NCBI GenBank assembly: GCA_038496675.1
Contig: CM076659.1
Span: 6,807,072-6,871,071 of the forward strand
Source: Rachycentron canadum
Lineage: Eukaryota > Chordata > Actinopteri > Carangiformes > Rachycentridae
Direction of reading: 5' to 3'
DNA: 64,000 bases
The notes under the pieces are model-generated. The model made no database searches. It was not told the DNA's origin and saw only the letters and a program-made list of their open reading frames with translations. Shown piece by piece: positions 24,101-35,600 of the stretch. Both the position numbers and the translations under genes were made by a program. Each line of letters begins with the position of its first letter. Within the stretch, counting starts at the first letter, position 1.

Positions 24101-25820
24101 GTTGGAAACTACCATTTGACCTGGGCTTTATTTTTATCTCTATTTTTACACATTAGTCTCTTTGTTGTGGATAAGTCTCATCAGCTGAAGAAACATAAAG
24201 AATATGATTAACTATACCTGGTAGATGAACTCATCAATGATGTCCCAGAGCCACTGGTTTGGCAGCTCCAAAGGGGCTGGGCCATCAGCATCTGTTCATA
24301 ATCACATACATTCCCCTGTCACTCACTGATCATTGGTTGTTATTTAAAAATTAAATGTGAAAATAATATTCTTGAAACTTACTGAGGATGTAGTTGAAGA
24401 GGTTGCAGTAATTGTAGTACGACTCAAACCTCTGGTCCAAAGTTGGCCCACCCTGATTATTGAGGAAACAACACTTACAACAAAATCCTGGAAAGGTTTT
24501 TGAAGGTTTCTCAGAAATCAAGAAAAAGATTGATAATGGTTTAAACTGAACAGGTACTCACGCTGACTTTAGCATAGATGTGTCTGTAGTACAGCTCCTT
24601 ATAAAGGATGAGGAACACAGCATCTGTTGGAAATGAGAGGCAACAATAACATGAATCATTTCCACTGCTGAACCACACACACAGATGTGGCGGAATAGGC
24701 AGTGAAGGCTGTTTAAAAGAATAACAGACACAACAACGGATTACTTCAACAAGGGCTGGTGCAAGTAACTTAATAATTGTGGAAATCTAGTAGGACATTC
24801 ATGCATGTATTACAACTTATATAGTTCAAGAATGACAGAACAACAAAAACAAATAATGGTGTCTGCTGCAAAATAACAAACAAACAAAAAACACAGACAA
24901 TCAAGGAAACTCACCATTGCCAACAAGTGATGCTATGGCCTCAGCCTCCGGCCAGGGAGATGTTTTAAAGAAGCGATCGGTCAACTTGTTCCAGCTAAAC
25001 ACAAACAAAATAGGATACATAAGATACTGATCACACGTGCAAACAGATCTAATGTATCTTCTAAAAGAGGCAACAGCATCGTAGTTTGGGGGGTTGAGCA
25101 GGGGTGGTACCTGTTCTCATAGACATCCTGGATCTCATAGATCTTCTGCTCAATGCTCTCACTGGAGACACGGTTGGACTGCAGCTCATAAACCTTCTGG
25201 TCGATCAAGTCAGAGATGGTTTTGTGGAAATACTGCAGGAAGTTCTTGATCACCTCAGGAATGACGTGGTAGGTCTGCTGCTCATACTGCCTCTCATAGG
25301 CGAGGTCTGCTTTAGGATCACCTGCAGGGAGATGAGAGGATGAGGAGGGGAGACTAACACGTTGTAACAAGATCGTACATAAACGGTGACATTGTGCATT
25401 TAGATAGATAGACGTGTGTATACTAACCGGTGTGCAGGTCGTAGTCGTAAGGATCGTACTGCAATGAAACAGAGCAGTTAGACATGTGTTACGGATGCAG
25501 AGTTAACATCTGTCAGTTAGGCAGGCAGTTCATTACTCATTAGCCTGCCTTGTCTAATCTATTTTATCTCAATCCATCAAGAAAACACAACGTTTCAGAG
25601 GCTGTGATGTTTTGCTTGCACGCTCTCCAGAAACGAGAATCATTTTTATCATGCTAGCTCATCGCAAGCTACTATTAAGCCGGTGCAGTTATGCTAGCTA
25701 TGTGGCTAGCTGGCTAACCGGCTACCGCTAACTAGCGTGTCATTGTTACCATCGTGAAAGCGTTCAAAGGTTTTTAAGAAAATAACGGATACTAACATCG
25801 TCGTCGTCGTGGTAGGACAT
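21137..25820 (-). CDS. eif3l: Eukaryotic translation initiation factor 3 subunit L, complete
   Basis: eif3l encodes a core subunit of the eIF3 complex, which binds the 40S ribosome during cap-dependent initiation in the cytoplasm. Fifteen coding exons, from the 5' end of the gene: 25820-25797, 25458-25428, 25321-25111, 24994-24915, 24623-24562, 24452-24383, 24291-24218, 23932-23761, 23513-23359, 23231-23061, 22700-22567, 22305-22132, 21910-21721, 21468-21388, 21214-21137. The join is 1,707 nt (568 aa; human about 564). It starts MSYHDDDD and contains EIF3L/PAF67-family signature stretches such as YYYVGFAYLMMRRYQDAI, MYPMRIDESIHTQLREKYG and VASRRYGDFFIRQIHK-like VARRYGDFFIRQIHKFEE near the end. 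It ends in a fish-specific TGTTAASGSTTSRAV tail. The start ATG has A at -3. All introns are GT-AG and phases are consistent. The gene is convergent with cdh23 and divergent from smoc2. Confidence 0.96.
23656..23695. repeat. Perfect 18-bp hairpin with 4-base loop in an eif3l intron
   Basis: TTACTGTGGTAACTAACA (23656-23673) and TGTTAGTTACCACAGTAA (23678-23695) are exact reverse complements separated by ACCC. The hairpin lies in the intron between the exons at 23932-23761 and 23513-23359. The flanking bases do not extend the stem. It is too short, and its loop too small, for an ordinary microRNA precursor. A tiny inverted-repeat insertion or recent templated mutation is more likely. Confidence 0.85.
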
Positions 25821-25985
25821 GATGCTGGTTGTTAGTCCAAGCTCTTAGATAACGGAGTGATACAGGATGAAATCGTGCTCTGCTAGCTAACGCAGCTAAA
25901 CCACGCAGCTGGTGCTGGGGAGGCGACAGGAAGCGGAAGGAAGAAGCGCTGGGACCAACTGAAAGATGGCGGCGTTGGAGCATTT
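25821..25985 (-). promoter_or_regulatory. eif3l: eif3l 5' UTR and core promoter with YY1- and ETS-type motifs
   Basis: Immediately upstream of the eif3l ATG lies a GC-richer region. AAGATGGCGGC at 25963-25973 is a textbook YY1 motif, and GGAAG repeats at 25928-25945 (AGGAAGCGGAAGGAAG) match ETS-type sites. Both are typical of TATA-less promoters of translation-machinery genes, where the YY1 motif often sits close to the transcription start. The exact start site cannot be placed. Confidence 0.6.
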
Positions 25986-27300
25986 CGGGAAATTGAGTAT
26001 TATTTGATGTGTTCGGTCAGTTGGCGGTTGCAGGAGCCCCCTTTAGCCCCTGGGAGCCAAGTTTTTACTCTACCAGGGGAACCTTTACTGAAAGAACACT
26101 ACCATAAAGGTAGGGGGGTCTTCATATTTTGGATTTGACTAATGAATATCACATGTTTTTATTTTCTTCCCCTCGAAATGGCCTTTACGCTTAACATTTT
26201 ATTTAGCTTTTCTTGCTAACCTGTGTGGATAGTTCTCCAGACATCAGCTCGTCGTTGTCTTTTCAGATCAGTTGGAGCTAATAACATTAATATACCTTTT
26301 CCTTAGGAGACATTTTGGCTTGTTGGTGCAGTTTGAACTAATTAACATTAATAAAGCTCGTTAAAAACAGGAGAACCATCACTGTTACACAGATTATTTT
26401 AGGTGTAAAACTGACTGTGTAAGCTTGTAATTGTACACCTTTGTAATTCATACACCTTTTGGAAGAGGGTCACTATTTATAAGTACTTAAACCTGTCAAA
26501 AATATCCTTAAAATAGATCTATGATGGCCCCTATTAGCAATTTGTTAGGTGTTAGTGATGTAAATGTTTCGGGGCCACAATGAGTCACCGGCATCATTGC
26601 TGAGTTTTATCTTAACATTATTGTTATTCCAATACTATCTTCGCTACTATGAGTTTAGACATAAAATGTGAGTTAATTAACCTACAAATGCGACAATGAA
26701 GATTTAAATAACCATTGATTTATAAATCACTGATTCACTCATTTGAATAGTAAACAAACAAACCATACAACACGTTTAATTAAAAAATAAAAACAGTGAC
26801 CCGTGCAGCTCGCACTATGCAAAACTAGATGCCAAGCAGTGTAGTCCTCGGTGCTGATTATAGGCTTTTACTAGGCCATATATAAGGAAAAGTGGGCTGT
26901 GAGAGCCACAAGGTGGCGTTAGAGTCATAAGATGCAGCTCTTTGTATTAATAGAGGGTTCAGATGGCCATAGAAATGCCAAAGAGAAGTATGTAAATACA
27001 TTAATGTGAGTAAACTGACCATGTCGCTCCAACCCGGCTTTAATGTTGATCACAATCGTTTAATATCACTCCTCAGATGAGTTTGGCGTCCACTGCTTTA
27101 GGTGCAGATTGATATTAAAACCAGTCCACAATGAAGTTTGCTCAATTATTTTTTCTTTGAGATTGTATAGTCTTGCCAGATTGTGTCTCTGTTTGTGTAT
27201 TGCGTTAATTTCATGAAATTTAGTTAATTGTCGTTAGACAAAGGGACTGAGGGGGAACACAGGGAATCCAAATTGTGTCTGTGTGTGTCTGTGTGTGTAG
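25986..27300. other. Intergenic region between divergent eif3l and smoc2, with a CTCF-like site
   Basis: No coding exon is supported. A sequence close to the CTCF core consensus, CCACAAGGTGGCGTTA, occurs on the plus strand at 26906-26921. ACCATAAAG|GTAGGG at about 26101-26115 could be a non-coding 5' exon donor for a plus-strand transcript from the eif3l promoter, but nothing else supports this. The remainder is A/T-rich. Confidence 0.45.
26906..26921 (+). promoter_or_regulatory. CTCF-like binding motif
   Basis: CCACAAGGTGGCGTTA matches the CTCF core (CCAC-N-AGGxGGCGCTA) at all but about one position. It lies between the housekeeping gene eif3l and the tissue-restricted smoc2, where an insulator would be plausible. 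A second, reverse-oriented near-match lies at 20945-20958 on the other side of eif3l. This is motif evidence only. Confidence 0.4.
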
Positions 27301-27952
27301 GTGGTGTCCAGTCGTGTTAGAATTTGAGCACAGACTGTCTTTCCTCTCAGACAGTTGTCTTTCTCATTCAATTCTCTCTTTTCCAACCGAACATCATCAC
27401 AAGGTCCTCCCTGAAAAAAGGGATTCTGGCTGTGGTTTTGAGGGAGAAGGAAGAGGGGGGGAAAAGGGCGAAAGAGAGGAATACCTGGCGTGTTTGCCTC
27501 AGCTACCAGCAGCAGACGGAGTCCCTCTAAACCTACACCTACCTACCGGCTGGGGAACTGCCTGCATCCGATAAGGGATCTAGTCCACAAAATCAAGTGT
27601 GGAGGGAGAGGGTGTGGAGGGAAAAAAAGTCGAATTGGAGAGAGGGAGAAGACGCACCGAGGGAGGGGGAAAGGTCAGGGACACAGGGGGGGTTATCGCA
27701 CTGCCAGAAGTAAGGAGAGTGTCTGCACAAACGGCTTGGCAGACGAAACCAAGGCGACGAAGTGAAATAAACCAGCAACCCCCGCTCCACCTCTGACAGT
27801 TTTTTTCGCAAGGACTACTTTTGGATTTTTTTAAAAAGACATTTTCGACTCCTTCCAAAGAGAAATTTTTACTCTTTGGTTAAATCCGGGCAACGCCAGC
27901 TGCGTTTTGGACCGTGCGTAATTTGGAGAGTTTATTGCCGCTCTGCGTCAGG
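27301..27952 (+). promoter_or_regulatory. smoc2: smoc2 promoter / 5' UTR region
   Basis: The 650 bases before the smoc2 ATG change from A/T-rich to purine-rich and then CpG-containing sequence (GAGAGGGAGAAG-type blocks at 27600-27680, CpGs at 27880-27950), as expected for a long structured 5' UTR. No TATA box at a usable distance and no convincing upstream exon were seen. Overlapping short frames in 27275-27858 are low-complexity shadows. Confidence 0.45.
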
Positions 27953-30900
27953 ATGCGCATCTGTCCGCTGCTGGTCTTCCTCTGTCTGCTGTGCGCTGGG
28001 CGCGCTCAAAAGTTCTCCGCTCTCACGGTAGGAAGAGCCACATAGTTCCCCGAATACGACTCACGATATGAAGGCTTTTCTAAAAGATCAACACAGTTTA
28101 GTTTAGGTTTTTTTTTTTTTTTACAACAAGAACACAGTCCTGAAAAACCTTTCTTGTTAGATCACGAGCATAGCGTGACTTGTTTTATGAGATTTTCTTC
28201 TAAAAATTAGAAATGCTTAAATTGAAAATTCTGAATAAACATAGAGGTAAATAGAACTTTTAAATACATTTCATCAGAATTATGGTCCATGCTGTGAATA
28301 TGACTCATTTTAGATGAAAGCTCTCAGTTCACAGTTTGAACATGTTCAATATACAGCAGAGATTCAGGCTCAATTTGAGTTGGAATTTACAACTCAAGAT
28401 AGATTTGCATTGTAAAACTTTATGAACTCCATACCCCTGTGTTCAGGATCTCTGCACAGTTTATCTGAGACAGCAAAGCTGCTGCCTCGCCTGTGAGGGA
28501 TACAGCACTCTAGCTTGCTTTTTAGTGCCTTCATATGCCTGCCAGCTTCAGGGCTTGTCTGCCTCTGGTTCATTTGCTCCTGTGCCAGTAGCTCTTTTAG
28601 ATGCTGATGTGCCAGTGTTAGAGAGTCTGCTGCACGAAAACACACAGCATTGTTTACAGTAACAGCAATAGTGCATCGTGTCAAGAGAAAATGCATCTTT
28701 AAAGCAGATGAGGTGAATTTCATAGCCACGATGAAGTGCAGGTACAGTGCTGGAAGAGGGATAACAGAGAGCGGAATGTGCACTGTCAGAGTCTTCCCCC
28801 CTTGATTTAGAGGTTGAAGTGACAGCTGCCTCCTGCAGCACCGTTATTTATGGGTCCGTGCGAAGATGCCTTAATATCCAATTGGAAACAAATGGCTATG
28901 AGTTGTTAACCTGCAGGTGAAGGGTCGGAGATCCTTTCTCCCTGACGGCACTATGGACTTGTGGAATGTGGGAGGAAGTGTTGTCCAAACAACCCCTTAA
29001 TTTTCACCATAATACACACATTAACACCCACATTGTATGAGTATAGGTTATGTGTTTCTTTATTGAAGTGTCATGGGTGGTAATATTTACCAGGAAAATG
29101 ATGTAAAGGTTGCAGCTGTGTTTGGGTGCTCTGCATGTGACTGTAAGAAGGAAAAGCCATCGCTATTTCATTGCATGTTTCAGAAATAACTATGCATGTC
29201 TCATGCCTCCCCACTGTGGTTCATTAGACCTTATTTATTGGAATAACACATGGAGCACTAGACTAGTACTTTTGCAGGACTTTATGAGTGATTAATGGGT
29301 TATTGTTTGAATGGTACAGGAAAGGCTATTGCTGGTTTTAGGAAAATTTCTCCATTTCATATTTTCTGCATACTTGAGGTCAAACAGGCAGTTAAATATA
29401 GGGGATATTTGCCCAGGTTATTCATGAGGCAGACTTTTTCCATGTGTTAAGGAAGTATGAAATAGTGTGTGAAAAGATGAGGGCACACAGATCATTGGCT
29501 GCCTCTTTTTCAAACCTATACAGAGCAATTTTAGTAAAACATATGGGCTCCATTGCCTCCTATGCTTTCATAAAATTATGCACCTGCCAAAAGAGACTTT
29601 TTTACTGTCACATAACCATCAGTGGTCATTCACACCACCTCTTTCTTATTAACATCTTTCACAGAAATTAAATGCCTTTAACATTGATTGAGTTAGTAGC
29701 CTGGTTAAAGGCTGTCACTTTCTTCCCTTTCCACCATGCTGGAAACTAATGATCCCCTTTGCATCCTAGCATCCACGCAGGAAACTCCCGCCAAGGCCAT
29801 TTAACACATTTGCCACGGCTCTCAGCTGGGGCTCCCCTTGACCCTGCGGGGCCGTGGTGTGAGGGGCCTCTTGGAGTGCTGGAAGCGGGGGCCTCCCAGC
29901 CCAAAGGGCCCTTATCAGCCTACAATGTGCTCTCTGCTGGAGGCTCGCCTCCTCCATACTCAATTCAATCCCACAATGCCACAGAGCCAGGGGGAGGTAA
30001 TAGGATTTGATTTGTATGCTGGTTGGTCTTGGAAAAAAAAAATTTCCCTTCCACTCCGCCCGTCTCGCCCTCTCTTGCCTGTCTCTTGTCCCTTTGCCAA
30101 CCTCTTGTATTATTTGAACAGATGCAAAAAGCATCTTCCAAGAGAGATCACGCGAAGAAAGAAAGATATCATGAAAGGAAAGACAGCAAAGTAAAGAGAA
30201 AGGAAAAACAGAGAAAGTGAGAGCCAGCTGTCTGGAAGTAGACAAAAAAGGGATTTAAGCAATAGATGGATTTGAGTCACAATATGTGTTCTGTCTTGTT
30301 TGAGTCTCCTCATATGATAAATAAGGGTGAAGGTTGTGCTACGTGTAGCTGAGGGGAAGGCCATCCATCACTCTCCACCGTGTTGCTGTGCACGATGATG
30401 GTGCTAGGTTGGAGAGGCTGGAATGAGACATCAGGGGAGTTTAAGGGCTCTACCTCTGCGTCACCCATCCATCACCACAGGCCAAACACTGCAATAGACA
30501 GTAGACCATAGGAGGAAGAGGTCCACAACACACCACAGTCTCTAATGTTTCTTCCTCTTACTGGTTTTCACATCTTATTTTCACATGGATGCCTGATAGT
30601 GAATCTGGGTGGCTGATTTCATGGGTGGCTGATTTCATGGCTAACTGTGTTTTTCCATGCTGTGTTCTTGGAGCTTTATCATAAACTTGCAGACACTTGG
30701 CACTCTGCTGTGTGCTGTACAGTGGACATCTAGCAGGATGCTGGGCTTCAGAATGACTCTGTTTGAGTTGTCAGTCTGCTGGCTGGCAGGGACTGATGCT
30801 GATAATGCTGACCTAGTGTGAGCACAGGGGTGGCCAGCGTGGGCTGTGGCTACGTTGGCGGTCCACCACCAAGTATGGCTGGACACACTTAGTCACTATC

Positions 30901-32137
30901 AGAGCAGTTACTGGCTTTGGAAGGTTGCGGTCTTCTGCACAAACCATCCTCAGACCAACCTGTCACGCCTGCTGGACTTTATGTGAAGGGGTGAGCTGTG
31001 AGAGACAGAGTGGAGGGTGAGAAGAGGTCACAACAGCAGAAGGATGTCCTGACTGGTGTGGGAGGACGGGGGAGTGGGAGGGAGACTGTCAGTTAGGTGC
31101 AATGATGCAAACAATCCAAGAAACTCAGAGACACTAACAAGGAGGGACAAGGACATGCTAGAGCCCCAGTTTATACAAAGATACAATAGACATGAGTGGC
31201 AGGAGAAAATATTTTGCAATGGAATCACACCAGCTGTGACGCCTGTCAACATGTTGACTTGCTGACCCATAAAAACTTTGCCATGATGACGCACACATAC
31301 AGAGGTGCTTATGTGGCATCTGTTTGTAACCATTTCAGCCATCCAAACAACCACTCTCAAACTGAGTGATACTTAGCAAAATCTCAACTTCTTCACAGTT
31401 TAAGTCACAAGATAAAAGAGAAAACTCAAAATTGGAATTAAACTGGAAAATCCTCAACCTATCAAAATATTTTCTTACCACTTAAAGCAAAGTGATGTCT
31501 GTTTGAGTCCTTAAAGGTTATGGCTTCAACGTGGATGTGAAAGAGATTTTTCCTTTTCGGCTTGTTCGATTTGTGGGGCTTCCGTAGGCTGAAGACATTA
31601 AAATATCTAGTCTGTGGGCGGCTTGGTGGGCTAGTTGTTGAAGTACTGACCATGAACCTCAATGTCCAGTTCACATTCAGATAGGGACCTTTGTTGCCTC
31701 TCACCCAACATTTTCTGCCATTTCACTATTGCCATTGAAAAAAAAGGTTCTGCCCTTTTTTTTTTCTTTATTTTTTTTTTTTTTTTTAATCACCCTAAGA
31801 CCATTCAGATTTATCTTGGAACCTCTTGGGGTGTCCAAACACCCAATAGGTCCCAGATAAATGTGTAGTCCACTGCTATAAACTACACTTTGAGTCTTGT
31901 ATTGCACAAATTAAACACGTTGCTTTAGTTCCCTTTAATCACTGGAAGCAGACAACATTTACTCACGTTTTATTATTACCAAAGAAAGAAGAGGTCTAAC
32001 TGTCTAGAAAAATGAGGGATGAGAGTTGAGGCTTGGACACAAACTGTACTTATGAAGCCAACATCTAGCACTGCAGTGTCAGGATACTGTTTTTTTTGTT
32101 TTTTTTTGTTTTTTTCTTTGTTTTCAAAGCCTAGGAA

Positions 32138-32181
<44 letters not shown>

Positions 32182-32595
32182 TTCATTCAATCTTAAAGAC
32201 TAATTTTCCATCCTTCATGGCTGCTCTTCCGATGTGTTTGAATGGGCCTCCTCTCTGATCCCCCTGGGAAAATTTATGAGCAGGGTTGACAGAGTGGGCT
32301 GTACGCCGCCCCTCCACCGGCCCAGGGCGACATTGCCTTCCCTGCCAACCCTCTTCCAGGTGCATGTAGCCCTGCAGCCCTGCTCTTCTGAATGCGGAGG
32401 GCTGCCACCAAACCTCATCTGTCACTTCATTTGTTGGATGTCAGACACAACAAATTTTTTATTGCTGATCATCCCGCCCTCCTCCTGGATGTGTGTCTTT
32501 TCTTCCCCCATCTTGCCATGCCCTGTCTTTGATAACTCGTAACAGATTTTTATGGCTTACTTTTAACTGAGGGCTTTGATTGTGCTTTGTGCAGA

Positions 32596-32650
<55 letters not shown>

Positions 32651-35600
32651 GCGTGTGTGTGTGAGAGCAAGTTTCTGTCTGTCTGTGCGTCTGCTGTGAA
32701 TAGTTGACAGAGAGGTCATCCAGACAGATTTTTGAAAACCGTTTATCATCTGAAAACTGAACAAAAAAAGAGGGAAACTGGATGAAAAATTGCAGCGTTG
32801 CAGTGAGAAGACAAAGAGATTCAGGAAGATATTTATTTATGGATATGACTAAAAACAGCACCTGCATTGGCATGGGTATAGGGTTAGCTTTTTTTTCCAT
32901 TCTACCCATAACTCCACAGGAACTGTATGAATGAATCATGCAAACTTTATGTAAACCCAACACTCACACTGTAATACAACAAAGCTCCCTGACATCTAGC
33001 TTATTCAGCCACTCTATCATTCACTGGTTTTTCATTCATTGTAGCAGTCACAGCTTGTTGCCACCCCCCCCCCACACCACCGCCACCGCCTCATTGTGTG
33101 GCCTGGCGAGGAGGTTTCATACCATGGTGGAAGATACAATGGTAGCATTGACACAGGTGATGTGATGCGTTCAGCCGGGAGTCTCCGTCCTTGTTTCTCT
33201 TTTCATGGCTGAGTAAAACATCCTCAGGAGAGATTCCAGGTGAATACCTGTGCAGGTGTTGGCACAGACAAAAGATGAAGTGTCATTCGAGTCTTCTCCA
33301 GCCTTTTACACAAAGACAAATCCATGGCTGCACCCTGACAGGCCTGTGGTAACACTGTCTCGTCTTTGTGTTCTGCTGTTTAGCATTGCTTTATACTGTA
33401 CTTATGAAAGGATTTTATTTTTACTTTCATATAAACCTCTGTTGAAAGGTTGAAAGTAGAATTAATGATTTGCATGGCTCTTGCAATGGACACCTGTTCT
33501 ATCTTTGCTGCGGTAGCCTGTTTTTATAAAACACATTTGCCCTTACACAAGCTCCAACCCTCCGCTGATCCCTCCAGAATGACACCTGTTGTGGAGATTA
33601 ATATGTTTTGTTGCAGGACTGACTGATTCTCAGAAATGGCTCATTTAACAAATCCTTTCTCTGCTTATCTCCTACTTTCTCACCTATGCAGTTTCTGCGG
33701 GTGGACCAGGATAAGGAGTGCAACATGGAATGTAGTGGAGCTCCTCGCAAACCCCTGTGCGCCTCCGATGGCAGGACCTTCACATCTCGCTGCGAGTTCC
33801 TCCGAGCCAAGTGCCGCGACTCCCAGCTGGAGGTCATCCGAGGGCCATGCAAAGGTCAGGTCATGAGTCGCGCTTCAGCGCCGCCTTATGCTCTCAAATG
33901 TGCAGAGAAGGTCACAGTAGAAACTTGTGGGTTAAATTCATTTCAGCATAATTAATTCTTTGAGTGCTGGGAGGATGAGTGGGGTTGACACACAGAGTGG
34001 CTGGAGGATGAGGGAGTGGGGGGGGCTTGCTGTTGCCTGGCTGGTTTCATGATTGCACACCATTTGTACCCATGAAAGAAATATACATTTGCCACAATCC
34101 ACTACTTGTTTTGTTTTAAGTAAAATGTATTTTTGACTTCTTACGAATTATATGATTTGGTACAAATACATATATAACAGTGTCATGGGACAAACAACGT
34201 CCTTGTTGATTTGAAATGGCTCCAGCTGTAGGCGAGGGAATTTCAATTAAATACTTTGACAAGAATTAATGGTCTCATTTTCATCATACTAGATGTTAAG
34301 CTGTACATATGTGACCAATGGAGGACTGGAGATGAAAAGCAAAAAGGGAAGGAGACCCAGTGAGGTCAGGCAGCTCACAGACTCCCTCATTGTTAGTCGT
34401 CGTTGGAAGGAAGAACCCGTATGCCCTAATGCTGAAGCCCTGAACCCTCTCACCCCCACCCTCCTCACTAACTCTATACTGCTAGTTCATTGCTCTACAG
34501 ACTGGGCACAAAGCCCCATTCTTACACATTACAATATTAGATCACTAATGCAGGGAGCGTGAGCAAAAGCGTTTGCTTAAAAAGAAGTCTCATATGATGG
34601 AAAAGCATTCCACGATTTTATGCCCGTGCTGTGTCTCTATGGCAACATCTCTAAGCGGACATCTGGATGTGGCGGACAGCGCCGGGACTCAGAATAGAGG
34701 ATTCCAGCTAGGAAGCTGAAAGGGACGAGAGTCCATGAAAGTCGTATTGTATGCGTCAATAACATCGGGTGTATAAGGGTTCGGACCCCCCTCTGCTGCT
34801 GGACGGCCGGGGTGAAAGACACAGCAACAGCAACCGTGTCAGCACCCGAAATAAACCAGAGGGCAGATCTTGCTTAAAAGCACATAGATGGGATTGTGTT
34901 TAAGGATGGTGAGACTGGCACCACATTTGTTTTCTATCACTGCGCTCAGATGATTCAAGTGTCCTGTCATTTTTTCCAGTCAAGTTTTTGGTCGGAGCCC
35001 CCTGGAGAAGGACGATGGTTTTGGGTTTTTCCACTGGAGCTAACTTTAGAGCTCCACAACTCTCTGTTATCCCCCATCCGGAACATCCAACGTCTCTCCT
35101 CTCCAGTGACAGTGACACACGCACACTTACTAAACATACACCAGACTGAGAGAAACCAGTGCACATTCTCCTGCGTGTGTCTAGTGGTCAATCTGCAGAA
35201 AGACATGCCAGTGACACGCAGCCTCCTGACCAAACTGGTGAACGTTTTTAAAATTAGCATGAGTCATTGTTTTACTGTGATTTGAACCTACCAGCCAGAC
35301 AAGCACTGCGTGACAGCTAATTTGTCACACCAAGTTACCATCAAACTCATTGCTGCCCAATATTTCCTGAGAGTTTGCACAGCTGGTGCTGTTGGCCAGG
35401 TGAGATGAAGCAGCTGTGGAATGGCAGGATGAGCCACGGCTCTGACAGAGGGATGTGAAAAGACACAAGGTGCACATAGGTGAAACCTTGCTGATCCTCA
35501 TTTATATCAACAAATACTTAGAGGACAGTTCAGGCTGAGCTGAGGGGAGAGTTGAGGTTTAGGAGGAGAGTGAGACAGTGAGTGAGACATTAAGGAAGGG

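Larger units (their letters stand above)
28028..33691 (+). other. smoc2: smoc2 intron 1 (5.7 kb), first-intron regulatory candidate
   Basis: No exon of either strand is supported. It contains a GC-rich island at about 29800-30000, a G/C-rich block at about 32210-32440, a hairpin at 31809-31862, a poly-T at 32143-32175, and a GT microsatellite at 32599-32662. The two GC-rich blocks differ from the surrounding A/T-rich intron and are candidate enhancers. Confidence 0.5.

Noticed and set aside
26041..26109. Non-coding 5' exon ending in ACCATAAAG|GTAGGG
   Set aside because: Only a donor-like site; no coding sequence or acceptor partner visible.
27275..27858. Several overlapping open frames on both strands before smoc2
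   Set aside because: Purine-rich low-complexity 5' UTR/promoter sequence; no family resemblance or splice signals.
32550..32963. Open frame with long His-Thr repeats
   Set aside because: Created by the GT/CA microsatellite.
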